Source: Robbsia betulipollinis (GTDB lineage Bacteria; Pseudomonadota; Gammaproteobacteria; Burkholderiales; Burkholderiaceae). From it: a stretch of 64,000 nucleotides of DNA. The notes below the pieces were generated by a model. The model searched no databases. It was not told the DNA's origin and saw nothing but the letters and a program-made list of their open reading frames with translations. Of the stretch, positions 1 through 8,977 are shown piece after piece. Both the position numbers and the translations under genes were made by a program. Position 1 is the first letter of the stretch; every line of letters begins with the position of its first letter. The stretch covers positions 2,328,365 to 2,392,364 of the forward strand of contig NZ_JAPMXC010000001.1 in NCBI RefSeq assembly GCF_026624755.1, written 5' to 3'.

Positions 1-463
1 CACGTTCAGCGTGGCGGAAATGCAGCGCGCCGTGGCCCGCAAGTTCCCTTATCACAAGCGCATCTCGCAGATCGTCGATCTGACGCTCGACGACCCGGTC
101 CTGGGAACCCGGCCGGACGCGAACCGGCTCTCGATCGGCGCGCACGCGCATATCGAGAGCCCGTTCCTGCAAGCGCCCGCCGACGGCCATTTCGTGCTGA
201 CGAGCGCGCTGGCCTACGACCGCGAGCGCCAGGCGATCGTCCTGCGTAGCCCGGCGATCGATTCGCTCGACTTTCCCGATCTCTCGGGTCCCTATCGCGG
301 GGAAATTCGCGGCGCGCTCGAACTGGCCGTGTCGCAGCTGCTGGAGGGCTTCCCGATCTACACCTTCAAGCCCGACCAGTTGAGCTTCGCCGGCGTGCAT
401 TACGAACCGGGCGAGATCAATGTGCTGCCAAAAGGTGTTCGCGTACAGATCGTCGAGCGATAA
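1..463 (+). CDS. DUF1439 (YceB-like) lipoprotein, 5'-truncated by window edge
   Basis: The reading frame is open from the first bases (T-F-S-V-A-E-M...), so the true start lies upstream and the GTG at 11 is unlikely to be it. The visible 150 or so residues begin with a helix followed by RKFPY, then alternate short beta strands, and end in a PKGVRVQIVER-type tail. This is the pattern of the DUF1439/YceB family of small outer-membrane-associated lipoproteins; the lipobox would be in the missing part. The cellular role of the family is not well established. The gene is followed at 606 by uppP on the same strand. Confidence 0.65.
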   Translation, partial: TFSVAEMQRAVARKFPYHKRISQIVDLTLDDPVLGTRPDANRLSIGAHAHIESPFLQAPADGHFVLTSALAYDRERQAIVLRSPAIDSLDFPDLSGPYRGEIRGALELAVSQLLEGFPIYTFKPDQLSFAGVHYEPGEINVLPKGVRVQIVER

Positions 464-605
464 TCCGGGTATCTTTCGAATGGCTGTCGACAACCTGTCA
501 CAAGACTTTCGCTGAATGGTCCCACGACGGCTGGCCCGGCCGATTCGCCCGATTTTCGGGAATGGCGTACGCGCCGCTTTTCATTCCCTCCACAGGACGC
601 CCCAA

Positions 606-1496
606 TTGGATCTCACGCTCGCGCTGAAAGCCCTCATCCTCGGTATCGTCGAAGGCCTGACCGAATTCCTGCCGGTGTCGAGCACCGGGCATCTGATCCT
701 CGTCGGCAGCCTGCTCGACTTCACCGACGACCGGGCGAAACTGTTCGACGTGGTGATCCAGTTCGGCGCGACGCTCGCCGTGTGCTGGGAATTCCGGCGG
801 CGCATCGGCGGCACGGTCGCGGGGCTCGCGTCGCGGCCCGGCGCGCGGCGCTTCGCGTTGAACGTGATCGTCGCCTGCGTGCCGGCGGTGGTGCTCGGGC
901 TGGCGTTCGGCAAATACATCAAGGCGACGCTGTTCTCGCCGGCGCCGGTGGCCGTCGCGCTGATCGTCGGCGGCGTGGTGATCCTGTGGGCCGAGCGCCG
1001 CAACCGCCGCGCCGCCGCCGCGCAGGGCCTCGCGGTGCACGGGGCGGCAAGCACGGGCGCGGCGGCGGCGAATCCGCTCGCGCGCGTGCATTCGATCGAC
1101 GATCTGAGCGTGCGCGACGCGCTCAAGGTGGGGTTCGCCCAGTGCTTCGCGTTGATTCCGGGCACCTCGCGCTCCGGCTCGACCATCATCGGCGGGATGC
1201 TGTTCGGGCTCGACCGCAAGGTCGCCACCGAATTTTCGTTCTTCCTGTCGATTCCGATCATCTTCGGCGCGACCGTGTACGACCTCTACAAGAGCCGCGA
1301 CGTGCTCGCCGCAGCCGATCTCGGTCTCTTCCTGCTGGGGCTGCTGGCGGCGTTCCTGTCGGCGATCGTCTGCGTGCGCTGGCTGCTGCGTTTCGTCGCG
1401 ACGCACGATTTCACCGTCTTCGCCTGGTACCGCATCGTCTTCGGTTGCGTCATCCTGGGTTCCGGCTATAGCGGACTGGTGACCTGGGCCGGGTGA
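606..1496 (+). CDS. uppP: Undecaprenyl-diphosphatase UppP (BacA family)
   Basis: Integral membrane enzyme that dephosphorylates undecaprenyl diphosphate to recycle the lipid carrier for peptidoglycan and other glycans. The chosen start is TTG at 606, giving a 296-residue protein beginning (M)[12 protein letters not shown]; an AGGA lies about 9 bases upstream, and longer in-frame forms add a non-conserved, arginine-rich leader. Family signatures are clear: [18 protein letters not shown] near residues 13-30 and [10 protein letters not shown] near 185-195, both active-site segments, with several hydrophobic helices between and after. The 3' end overlaps the 3' end of convergent trmB by 31 bp. 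Confidence 0.95.
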   Translation: MDLTLALKALILGIVEGLTEFLPVSSTGHLILVGSLLDFTDDRAKLFDVVIQFGATLAVCWEFRRRIGGTVAGLASRPGARRFALNVIVACVPAVVLGLAFGKYIKATLFSPAPVAVALIVGGVVILWAERRNRRAAAAQGLAVHGAASTGAAAANPLARVHSIDDLSVRDALKVGFAQCFALIPGTSRSGSTIIGGMLFGLDRKVATEFSFFLSIPIIFGATVYDLYKSRDVLAAADLGLFLLGLLAAFLSAIVCVRWLLRFVATHDFTVFAWYRIVFGCVILGSGYSGLVTWAG

Positions 1497-2353
1497 GCGC
1501 GCTGGAACAGCAGGTCCCAGACGCCGTGCCCGAGATTGATGCCGCGCTGCTCGAACTTCGTCGTCGGGCGGTAATCCGGGCGGGGCGCGAAGGCGTCCGC
1601 GGTATTGCGGAGCGTGGGTTCCGCCCCCAGCACTTCCAGCATCTGCTGGGCGTAGGGTTCCCAGTCGGTCGCGCAATGCAGGTAGCCGCCGGGCCTGAGA
1701 CGGGAGGCGAGCCGGGCGACGAAGGCCGGCTGGATCAGCCGGCGCTTGTTGTGCCGTGCCTTGTGCCAGGGGTCGGGGAAATAGATATGCACGCCGTCGA
1801 GCGAGTCCGGCGCGATCTGCCGTTCGAGCACTTCGACGGCATCGTGCTGGATGATCCGCACATTGTCGAGTTCACGTTCCCCCAGCAGTTTGAGCAGCGC
1901 GCCGACGCCGGGCGCATGCACCTCGATGCCGAGGAAATCGTCGCCGGGCCGGCGCGCCGCGATCTCCGCGGTGGTGGCGCCCATGCCGAAACCGATCTCG
2001 AGGATGCGCGGCGCGGCGCGCCCGAACAGGGCCGGCCAGTCGAGCGGAGCGGGAGTGAAGGGCACCACGAACCGTGCGCCGTGCTGCTCGATCGCGCGGC
2101 GCTGGCCCGTCGACAGGCGGCCGGCGCGGGTGACGAAGCTGCGGATGCGGCGGTGGTGGGCGGGGACGGATTGACCTGAATCGCCGTCATCAGAAAGTGC
2201 TCGTCCAACATCTTCCGCCGCGATCGATTCGCCGTCTGTCGGTGCCTCGGTGACGTTTGCCGGGTAACAGGATGCGTGTAAAACGGTCATATCGGTATCG
2301 AGACGGGAAGCCGTCGCAGCATAAGCGAAAACGAGATCATCGTGGGCTGGCAT
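1466..2353 (-). CDS. trmB: tRNA (guanine-N7-)-methyltransferase TrmB
   Basis: SAM-dependent enzyme that makes m7G46 in tRNA. The Rossmann core shows the SAM motif [15 protein letters not shown], then [11 protein letters not shown], the family signature [16 protein letters not shown], and [15 protein letters not shown], all in the expected order. The longest frame is 295 residues; an internal ATG at about 2290 (MTVLHAS...) gives 274 residues, nearer the usual length, and the first 70 residues are a non-conserved acidic extension either way. It is convergent with uppP. The upstream side (2354-2727) is AT-rich and marks the edge of a region of different composition. Confidence 0.93.
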   Translation of the reverse strand: MPAHDDLVFAYAATASRLDTDMTVLHASCYPANVTEAPTDGESIAAEDVGRALSDDGDSGQSVPAHHRRIRSFVTRAGRLSTGQRRAIEQHGARFVVPFTPAPLDWPALFGRAAPRILEIGFGMGATTAEIAARRPGDDFLGIEVHAPGVGALLKLLGERELDNVRIIQHDAVEVLERQIAPDSLDGVHIYFPDPWHKARHNKRRLIQPAFVARLASRLRPGGYLHCATDWEPYAQQMLEVLGAEPTLRNTADAFAPRPDYRPTTKFEQRGINLGHGVWDLLFQRAHPAQVTSPL

Positions 2354-2727
2354 GAAAAAGAAAACTGCGGGGAAAATGCCATAAGTCTTGCATGTGGCAA
2401 ACTATGGGCGTGGAAAAGCGGGGTAAATATGTGTTGCGCTTGTAAGCGGGTGTAAAGGCAATCAATTCACCACAATGCCAGGCGAGCTATGGCGTCGTCC
2501 GAAGATAAGCAATTGTAGGGAATTTTCGGCGACTAGGCAATTGAGTACATTTCCGATATGTTTTCACTGGACCATGGTTTGTCCATTTTCGCAGTAGATG
2601 AATGATTTTAAGGGAAGAAGCAGGCGAGAAGCAGGATGGCTCGCAGTCGATCTTGCATTCCGGATGTGGCATAACTCCGAACCACTGACAATTCTCGTGC
2701 AGGCGGGAATCGTGGGTCATAGACCAG
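2354..2727. other. AT-rich gene-free stretch upstream of the methyltransferase islet
   Basis: 374 bases between divergent trmB and the first islet gene. Composition falls sharply compared with flanking DNA. I see no convincing ORF, hairpin or repeat; promoters for both flanking genes presumably lie here but no clear -35/-10 pair stands out. Confidence 0.5.
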
Positions 2728-3444
2728 ATGATGAAAACTGACAATTCGCCCGAAATAGATTCGTTACAGAATATTTATAATGGTGAATATTACAAAAGCC
2801 ATTGCGGAAAGATTCCATATGAACGGAGCAGGCTCTGGTTGGATTTTTTTGGAGGAGTCGCCGACGAAATAATTCGACATCTGAAGCCAAAAAATGTATT
2901 CGACGCCGGCTGCGCTCTTGGTTTCCTGGTTGAATCGCTTTGGGATCGTGGCGTCAGAACGAAAGGTCGGGATTTTTCCACTTTCGCAATTTCACAGGTC
3001 AGGCCCGACATCGCCGCCTTCTGCGAAGTGGGATCCATTACAGACTCATTCAACGGCACGTACGATCTAGTAACGTGCATCGAGGTCATAGAACATATCC
3101 CGGAAGTGGAAGCATTAAAAGCAATTGAGGCGATGACCGCGGCCACCTCCGTGATTCTCTTTTCTTCCTCGCCGACGGATCTAACCGAACCCACGCACAT
3201 CAATGTCAAACCACCGATTTATTGGCTGATGCGTTTCGCGGAACGTGGATTCGCGCCAGATGTGCTCGTCGATGCCTCGTTTCTGGCGCCTCAGGCGTTC
3301 GTCATGCGACGGACCGAATCGGCAATCGATCTGGTCCACCTACAGCTCTTCGCGCAGTCAATCCGCCTGAAAATCGCGCTGGCCGACCGGGAGGAGCGAC
3401 TCAATGCCATCAGGAATGAAGCTTCCTCAACAGCGGACGTTTGA
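2728..3444 (+). CDS. Class I SAM-dependent methyltransferase
   Basis: 238 residues. The SAM-binding core is intact: NVFDAGCALGFLVESLWDRG near residues 56-75 (motif I) and YDLVTCIEVIEHIPE near 112-126 (motif II/post I), typical of Methyltransf_11/23 folds that modify sugars or glycan precursors. The target cannot be told from sequence. Two adjacent ATG codons (2728, 2731) are possible starts and no strong ribosome site is visible. Base composition is AT-richer than the rest of the window, and the gene is followed by a diverged relative at 3528 and a tRNA-Gly gene, which suggests recent acquisition. Tail residues 205-238 look like a short coiled coil. Confidence 0.75.
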   Translation: MMKTDNSPEIDSLQNIYNGEYYKSHCGKIPYERSRLWLDFFGGVADEIIRHLKPKNVFDAGCALGFLVESLWDRGVRTKGRDFSTFAISQVRPDIAAFCEVGSITDSFNGTYDLVTCIEVIEHIPEVEALKAIEAMTAATSVILFSSSPTDLTEPTHINVKPPIYWLMRFAERGFAPDVLVDASFLAPQAFVMRRTESAIDLVHLQLFAQSIRLKIALADREERLNAIRNEASSTADV

Positions 3445-3527
3445 AAGCATTTTCTCGTCAGGTCGCCCATGGCACCCGGTGAACCAGATAGACGAATTCA
3501 CGATAATATCGGAGACGGATTTTCGCC

Positions 3528-4436
3528 ATGCAAGAAAATATCCATTCTGTACTGCTCTCACGCAGCAATGAGGCGCATTACACCTTCAACGTATTAGCGG
3601 ATCAGCTGGTCCGATCGTTCAAGCCATCCCGAATTTTGGTCATTGGGGAACCTGTAGGGCTTTTGATCGAGGCGCTTTGGGACCGCGGGGTCGATACCCG
3701 ATGCGAATGTTTCAATTCGACGAACATCGATGATGTCAGAATAGATGTACGGAATTTTTGCACGCAGGGGCTAAATTCTGCTCCGGATATGGATTTTCAG
3801 GCAGTGGTCGCAATCGATTTATTCCAATGGGAAAACAATAAAACCAGGGAGGAGAATCTTGAATATCTAAAAAGCCGTTCCGATTCCATCGTATTTGTTT
3901 CGATAGATCGTGACGACGGCAAACCGCTGCCGGGGGTTCCCGTTTTCGATTGGCTGGAAAATCTGAATCGCGATGGCCTGTCGCCCGTTACGTCATTCGA
4001 TCTCAGTTTTTCGAACGCGGACATCGTGCATGTCAGGCAGGGCGAACCCGCTATCGGTGAGGCGCATCTTGCCGATTTCGTACGCATGCGCCGAGTCCTG
4101 AAGGCACTTCGCATCGCCGAGCGGCGCTTGTTGGGCCTGGAACAGGAAAAACGCGAATATCTGGTTATGCGATCGGAAGATCAGCGGCGTCTTGCCGCCG
4201 CGGAGGCAGATCACGCCGCCGGACATGAGCGTTACGTTGCCGTCGAAAGCGAATCGAAGGTTCGTCTCGAATCCGCTTTGACTGCATTGGCAACCGCGAA
4301 CGATATGACGATGGCGACCCGTGCCGACGCTGCAGTAGCGAGAACTGAACTTGAGGCGATCTACCGCTCCAAAAGTTGGAAGATCACTGCGCCGCTAAGG
4401 GCACTTTCCGGATTTTTCACGCAACATGCCAAGTAG
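3528..4436 (+). CDS. Degenerate methyltransferase-fold protein with coiled coil, relative of upstream gene
   Basis: 302 residues. The first half follows the upstream methyltransferase block by block: FKPSRILVIGEPVGLLIEALWDRGVDTRC matches its KNVFDAGCALGFLVESLWDRGVRTKG, and AVVAIDLFQW matches VTCIEVIEH. The SAM-contact residues D-G-x-x-G and the acidic E of motif II are lost, so catalysis is doubtful. Residues about 185-275 form a long charged coiled coil, and the C-terminus AIYRSKSWKITAPLRAL is the short motif often found at the ends of bacterial glycosyltransferases and glycan-cluster proteins. I infer a structural or regulatory partner in surface-glycan modification. AT-rich like its neighbour. 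Confidence 0.6.
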   Translation: MQENIHSVLLSRSNEAHYTFNVLADQLVRSFKPSRILVIGEPVGLLIEALWDRGVDTRCECFNSTNIDDVRIDVRNFCTQGLNSAPDMDFQAVVAIDLFQWENNKTREENLEYLKSRSDSIVFVSIDRDDGKPLPGVPVFDWLENLNRDGLSPVTSFDLSFSNADIVHVRQGEPAIGEAHLADFVRMRRVLKALRIAERRLLGLEQEKREYLVMRSEDQRRLAAAEADHAAGHERYVAVESESKVRLESALTALATANDMTMATRADAAVARTELEAIYRSKSWKITAPLRALSGFFTQHAK

Positions 4437-4536
4437 AACGACATTCGTCGCTCATTGGACGCCATGCCCCGAATCATGCCATGCAGAACGGGGATAGGAC
4501 TGACTTGAAAAGCGAGAGAGGGGGAAAATTTCATGA

Positions 4537-4611
4537 TGGAGCGGGCGATGGGAATCGAACCCACGTCTTTAGCTTGGGAAGCTAAGGTAATGGCCATTAT
4601 ACGACGCCCGC
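4537..4611 (-). tRNA. tRNA-Gly (anticodon CCC)
   Basis: Read on the minus strand: acceptor GCGGGCG pairs with CGCCCGC, the anticodon stem TTAGC/GCTAA encloses loop TTCCCAA (anticodon CCC, decoding GGG), the T-arm is GTGGGTTCGATTCCCAT, and discriminator plus encoded 3' end is TCCA. The sequence closely resembles known bacterial tRNA-Gly(CCC). It is a single isolated tRNA, and its 3' end faces the AT-rich two-gene islet, a classic integration position. Confidence 0.95.
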
Positions 4612-4621
4612 AGAGGCACGC

Positions 4622-4650
4622 AGTATAAGGGTATTGAGCGGATCCACCAA
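4622..4650 (-). promoter_or_regulatory. Promoter of the tRNA-Gly gene
   Basis: On the minus strand TTGGTG (-35) is followed after 17 bases by TATACT (-10), placing transcription start a few bases before the mature tRNA 5' end at 4611. Spacing is optimal for the housekeeping sigma factor. Confidence 0.6.
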
Positions 4651-4867
4651 CGCATTTCGTTGCGCGCAGACATGGCCGCCCTGCGCGGGGCGTGCCGGTC
4701 GCGGGCGGTATCCCGGGCGCGATGGGCAGCGGTGTTGCTTTGACGCCTGCACCGAAAGCCATTTTTTACCGAAAATCAGAAATTTTTTCCTTTTATGCCG
4801 ATTCATCGGTACTCTTTGCCTTAACGAGATAGCGAGGGCGGACTATCTCTCTCCAAGGCGGACGGTC

Positions 4868-5032
4868 ATGACGACTCTCATCATCTCTTTCATCGTGTTT
4901 CTGAACCTCGCGGTGGTGGCGTGGCGCATGTGGGCGACCCGTCCGCGGCTGGCGCCCGCCACGCGCGGTGCCGGCGCCCTTGACGCTGCCGGGCGCGAAG
5001 CGCATCATCCGGCACGCCGCGCGACGCTCTGA
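4868..5032 (+). CDS. Small single-helix membrane protein, hypothetical
   Basis: 54 residues starting MTTLIISFIVFLNLAVVAWRM, an N-terminal transmembrane helix, followed by a short basic, proline- and alanine-rich tail. A longer in-frame ORF begins at 4634, but its upstream part overlaps the tRNA promoter region and looks like noise. The ribosome site (AAGGCGG) is modest. It stands just upstream of corA on the same strand. Function unknown; it may be a real small membrane protein or a chance ORF. Confidence 0.4.
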   Translation: MTTLIISFIVFLNLAVVAWRMWATRPRLAPATRGAGALDAAGREAHHPARRATL

Positions 5033-5113
5033 GCGTCGGCGGTACGCTGGCGGCGGTGCCGTCCGTCCTCGCGTGCCCCCGCGCCGCGCCTGCCGTTATT
5101 TCCCGTCTTTCCG

Positions 5114-6079
5114 ATGATCGTCAATTCGCTGGCGTACAAGTCTGGCTGGCCGCCCCGTCCCGTCGCGATGGATCGCATCAGCGATGCGCTGCAGGCGCCG
5201 GATACCTTCGTCTGGCTTGGCATCGCCGATCCGGACACGGCCGAACTGCGCCGCGTGCAGGAGGAGTTCGGTCTGCATGACCTGGCGATCGAAGACGCGC
5301 TGAATGCGCATCAGCGGCCCAAGATCGAAACCTACGGCAACACGCTGTTCATCGCCCTGCGCACGGTGCAACTGGTCGAGGGCGAAGTCCAGTTCGGCGA
5401 AGTGCATATCTTCATCGGCGCGCGTTTCGTCGTCACAGTGCGGCACGGGCCGGTGCTGTCGTTCGCACCCGTGCGCCAGCGCGCCGAGGCGGCGTCGCAT
5501 CTGCTGGCGAAAGGGCCGGCCTACGTGCTCTACGCCTTGCTCGATTTCATCGTCGATCAGTATGGCGTGGTCGCGACGGCGCTGGAGCACCGCTTCGACA
5601 CGCTGGAAACCGCGATTTTCAGCGACCGTTTCGATCGGCAGGCCATCGAGCGCCTGTACGACATCAAGTCCGAACTGCTGCGCCTGCGCGGTTTCGCGAT
5701 GCCGGTCGAAATCATCTGCAGCGAACTGATCCGGCTGCACGAGGATCTCGTGTCGAAGGACCTGCGGGCGTATTTCCGCGACGTCCAGGATCATGTGTCG
5801 CGCGTCATCAATATCGTCGACGTCGTGCGGGAAATGCTGACCACGGCGATCCAGGTGAATCTGGCGCTGGTCTCGGTCGCGCAGAACGAGATCGTCAAGC
5901 GTCTGGCGGGGTGGGGCGCCGTGCTGGCGGTGCCGACCGTGGTCTTCAGCATGTACGGCATGAACTTCAAGGTGATGCCGGAACTGAACTGGCCGTGGGC
6001 CTATCCGGCGGTCCTGGCGCTCACCGTGGGCGGCTGCGGCATGCTGTTCTGGCGCTTTCGCCGCGCCGGCTGGCTCTGA
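5114..6079 (+). CDS. corA: CorA-family divalent cation (Mg2+/Co2+) transporter
   Basis: 321-residue inner-membrane channel. The large cytoplasmic domain is followed by the long stalk helix (residues about 170-255) and two C-terminal transmembrane helices. The pore signature YGMNFKVMPE sits at the end of the first helix (GMN at about residues 279-281), and the second helix ends in the basic FRRAGWL tail typical of the family. Length matches CorA. It is convergent with yaeQ. A Mg2+ leader or riboswitch was not evident in the short upstream gap. Confidence 0.93.
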   Translation: MIVNSLAYKSGWPPRPVAMDRISDALQAPDTFVWLGIADPDTAELRRVQEEFGLHDLAIEDALNAHQRPKIETYGNTLFIALRTVQLVEGEVQFGEVHIFIGARFVVTVRHGPVLSFAPVRQRAEAASHLLAKGPAYVLYALLDFIVDQYGVVATALEHRFDTLETAIFSDRFDRQAIERLYDIKSELLRLRGFAMPVEIICSELIRLHEDLVSKDLRAYFRDVQDHVSRVINIVDVVREMLTTAIQVNLALVSVAQNEIVKRLAGWGAVLAVPTVVFSMYGMNFKVMPELNWPWAYPAVLALTVGGCGMLFWRFRRAGWL

Positions 6080-6131
6080 GCGTCCGGGTCCCGACGGCCC
6101 GCCCCCGTCGAAACGGCACCCGCGCGCCGGC

Positions 6132-6689
6132 CTACGCCGCGTTGCCCGGCGCCTTGAGCACCTGCCATTCGACCAGCACCGGGTCCGCGCTGGCCGAACC
6201 CGCCCACAGCTGTCCGTCCTGACGCGTGAACTGCAGGCACATGCTGCGTTCCGCCAGTGCGGCCAGACCGGCGGCGGCGCCGTCGGCCAGACTCCACACC
6301 TCGAGCCGGTCCAGCCGCGCCACCTTGTTCCTGACCTGCTGCCACCAGATGTCGGCGGTGCGGCCGGCGTGCGCGACCACCAGCGCGGCGTCGGCGCGGC
6401 CCGCCGCGCGTGCCATCCTCCGCTCGTCCGGCTGCCCCAGATCGATCCACTTCTCGATGCGTCCGGTCAGGTCCTTCTGCCAGATGTCCGGTTCGTCGAC
6501 CTCGCTTAAGCCCTTGGTGAAGGTCAGGGTGTCCGAGGCATGCAGCGCGAAGACGGCCAGACGCACCATCATGCGCTCGTCGGTTTCCGAGGGGTGCCGG
6601 GCGATCGTCAGGGTGTGCGTGCCGTAGTAATGCCGATCCATGTCCGCGATCTGCAATTCGGCTTTGTAAATGGTTGCCTTGAGGGCCAT
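6132..6689 (-). CDS. yaeQ: YaeQ family protein
   Basis: 185 residues, the usual YaeQ length. Hallmarks: MALKATIYKAELQIADMDRHYY at the start, LTIARHPSETDERMMVRLAVFALHA, and DEPDIWQKDLTGRIEKWIDLGQPDERR, which belong to the PD-(D/E)XK nuclease-like fold adopted by this family. The molecular role is not settled. Convergent with corA; the next minus-strand gene upstream (NlpC/P60 lipoprotein, from 6790) could be co-transcribed. Confidence 0.9.
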   Translation of the reverse strand: MALKATIYKAELQIADMDRHYYGTHTLTIARHPSETDERMMVRLAVFALHASDTLTFTKGLSEVDEPDIWQKDLTGRIEKWIDLGQPDERRMARAAGRADAALVVAHAGRTADIWWQQVRNKVARLDRLEVWSLADGAAAGLAALAERSMCLQFTRQDGQLWAGSASADPVLVEWQVLKAPGNAA

Positions 6690-6789
6690 GCTGGGTGGCG
6701 CGAGGACCGGGCGCGGCGCACGAGCGCAAGCGCAAGTGGCGACACGCGGCGCATCGTCTGGAGTTCATGAAGGCGAGATGATACTCCGC

Positions 6790-8508
6790 CTATTGCGCGG
6801 CGGGCACGGACCCGAAGCGGAAGCGCGGCCGGTCCGCCTGCGACGCCAGGCCCGTGTCCTCGGGGAAGTGCTCGAGCAGGGGCAGGATCACCGATTGACC
6901 GAGGATCGCACGCCGGCTGCCGTCGGCGGGCGACAGACCCCAGACATCTTCGTAGACGATGGGAACGGTGCGCCCGTCGACCATCCCATTCCCCAGGTAC
7001 AGCATCACGTGGCCGCCGATATCGATCACGCTCAGCAGGGGGCGTCCGTGCTCGCGCAAGGCGGCGATGCGTGCCGCGGGGGTGGCCGTCGGCAGATCGA
7101 CCACGTCCGCGCCCCGGACCTGCTCGGACGAATGCCGCGGCAGCCAGACGCCGAACGGTGTGAACAGGCTTTTCAGTTCGAGCGAGCAATCGTTGTAGAT
7201 CTCGCTGCCACCCCAGGCGTAGGGCCGGCTCTGCAGGCGGCGCAGCAGCATCGCGAAGTTCGCCGGCGTGGCCGCCAGCGGGATCGCCGCCACGTCGCTG
7301 GCCGGGAGGTCGGCGAGGCGCCACTGCGCGCGGTGATCGGCGTCGAGCACCGGCGTCATGACCGTGCGCGTCGCGCCGTGTTCGGCCACCAGCGGCAACA
7401 CCGTGCCGATCGGCGCGGCGAAGCGGAACACGCCGGTGCGGTCCGTCACGCTGACCGCGGCGCCGGTGACCGCACCCAGCGCATGCCAGGCCGCCGCGCG
7501 CCATTGCGCGACGAAGCGTGCGTCCACGCGTCCCACGCTGTCGCTGCGAATCCAGCCGGCCACGTCGGGCGCCAGCACGTAGAGCCAGCCGCCGTCGCGG
7601 CTGCGGCCCAGGATGTAGAGCGGCGTGGCCGGACGCAGCGCCGTCTGCTCCAGATTGTCGAACGGATAGCCTTCGCCGGGCAGGCGCGGATCGTAGAAGA
7701 ACGGTTCCGACGTGGGCAGGAGGCGCAGTGCGCCGGTCGTGGTCGTGATCGCCCGGTTGCCGGGCAGGTAGTTCCGCTGGCCGGTGAACTGGGCAGCTTG
7801 CGCGTTGCGCCGCACCGCTTCGATCCATGCCGGCGCATAGGGCCGCAGATTGCGCCCGAAGCCCGGCTGCGCCGAGGCGGCGCCGAAGCGGTTCACGGTG
7901 GCCGTCACGCGCGCCGCGAGATCGATGCCCGTGTCGGGGTCGAGCAGGTGGGCGATGACCTCCGGTTCCCAGGGGGAGGCCGCCGCGTCCGCGGAAGGCG
8001 TGGGGATTTCGGGCATGCCGGCCGCGACATGACCGGTTTCCCGGCCGAGGCGGGAGGCTGCCGGGTTGGCCGGGTGGGCCGGGTGGGCACGCGGCCGCGG
8101 CGCGGCCGGCGCGCCGAAGTAGCGGGTCTTGAGTTGCACGACGGCGGCGGCCTGCTGCGCCGCGCTCAATACCGGGCGATCGATGTCCGGCCCGTGCGGG
8201 TCGATCCAGCGGTCGACATCCTGATCGTAGCGTTCCAGCGGGAAAAGCGAGGCGGTGGGCGACAGTGTGGAGGACGACGGGAGAGCCGAGGACAGGGACG
8301 ACGCCGTGCCCGACGATGCCGGCGCGGGCCGGTGCGTGGCCGCGGGCGTATCCGCCGCGCGATAGGTGGCGGCCGGCGTCTGCGCGACCCGGGGCGGCGT
8401 GGCCGGCGCGCAGGCCGCAAGGGCGAACGTCGCGGCGCACAGCATGCCGGCCAGCGCGACAGGACTGCGCGCGGCCGTCATGCGAAGCGGCGACGCGCCA
8501 GGCGACAT
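6790..8508 (-). CDS. NlpC/P60 cysteine peptidase lipoprotein with SH3 domains
   Basis: Cell-wall endopeptidase likely cleaving peptide stems of peptidoglycan. The ATG at 8508 gives 572 residues with a signal sequence ending in the lipobox LAAC, so it is probably an anchored lipoprotein (ATG 8481 is an alternative start). After a Pro/Ala/Ser-rich linker come an N-terminal NlpC-associated domain (YAPAWIEAVRRNAQAAQF region), an SH3-type region (RDGGWLYVLAPDVAGWI), and the catalytic part: RPYAWGGSEIYNDCSLEL with the nucleophile Cys at about 441, and DIGGHVMLYLGNGM with the His at about 500. The architecture matches the SH3/NLPC_P60 family. Divergent from the small secreted protein at 8621. Confidence 0.88.
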   Translation of the reverse strand: MSPGASPLRMTAARSPVALAGMLCAATFALAACAPATPPRVAQTPAATYRAADTPAATHRPAPASSGTASSLSSALPSSSTLSPTASLFPLERYDQDVDRWIDPHGPDIDRPVLSAAQQAAAVVQLKTRYFGAPAAPRPRAHPAHPANPAASRLGRETGHVAAGMPEIPTPSADAAASPWEPEVIAHLLDPDTGIDLAARVTATVNRFGAASAQPGFGRNLRPYAPAWIEAVRRNAQAAQFTGQRNYLPGNRAITTTTGALRLLPTSEPFFYDPRLPGEGYPFDNLEQTALRPATPLYILGRSRDGGWLYVLAPDVAGWIRSDSVGRVDARFVAQWRAAAWHALGAVTGAAVSVTDRTGVFRFAAPIGTVLPLVAEHGATRTVMTPVLDADHRAQWRLADLPASDVAAIPLAATPANFAMLLRRLQSRPYAWGGSEIYNDCSLELKSLFTPFGVWLPRHSSEQVRGADVVDLPTATPAARIAALREHGRPLLSVIDIGGHVMLYLGNGMVDGRTVPIVYEDVWGLSPADGSRRAILGQSVILPLLEHFPEDTGLASQADRPRFRFGSVPAAQ

Positions 8509-8620
8509 GGTCGCATTTTGCAACACTTTCTTTCGTTTCCTTTGCGCGGATTTCTGTAGATTGTCGCTATCCCCCGACGCGCTGGCTCGGCCACGCGCGA
8601 CGGTCTCCTGGAGAAGCACC

Positions 8621-8929
8621 ATGAAAAAATTCCTCTTGCTCGCTGCCGCTGGCGCACTGTGGGCCGGCTTCGGCAGCGCGGCATGCGCGCATGTCTCGAT
8701 CGGTATCGGCGTCGGCGTGCCGTACTACGCACCGCCGCCGCCGGTGATATACGCCCCGCCTCCGGTAGTCTACGCGCCGCCGCGGGTCGCCTATGTCCCG
8801 GCGCCGTTTTATGGGCCGCCGCCGGTGGTGTATGGCCCGCCGGTGTATCGTTATCGCCACGGCCCGCGGCCCTGGCACCCGTATCCTGGCTATTACGCCC
8901 ACCGCGGCTATTACGGCCCGCGCTGGTGA
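8621..8929 (+). CDS. Small secreted Pro/Tyr-rich protein
   Basis: 102 residues. MKKFLLLAAAGALWAGFGSAACA is a good signal peptide, with GGAGA upstream of the ATG. The mature part is low complexity: repeated YAPPP-, YGPPP- and GYY-type blocks ending in GPRW, with many histidines. Proteins of this kind are widespread in Burkholderiaceae as exported hypothetical proteins; a surface or metal-binding role is only a guess. Divergent from the peptidoglycan hydrolase at 6790-8508. Confidence 0.75.
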   Translation: MKKFLLLAAAGALWAGFGSAACAHVSIGIGVGVPYYAPPPPVIYAPPPVVYAPPRVAYVPAPFYGPPPVVYGPPVYRYRHGPRPWHPYPGYYAHRGYYGPRW

Positions 8930-8977
8930 TCCCCGCGGTCAGCCGGTCCGGCGCGCGGCCGATCGGCGTGCAGACCC

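Noticed and set aside
498-1676. Long minus-strand ORF (392 codons) opposite uppP
   Set aside because: Arg/Gln/His-rich product without domains, fully antisense to clear uppP and trmB; typical shadow frame in GC-rich DNA.
6608-8440. Long minus-strand ORF overlapping the NlpC/P60 gene in another frame, and a plus-strand one of 629 codons
   Set aside because: Both are out-of-frame shadows of the NlpC/P60 lipoprotein, with biased Arg/Gly composition and no ribosome site.
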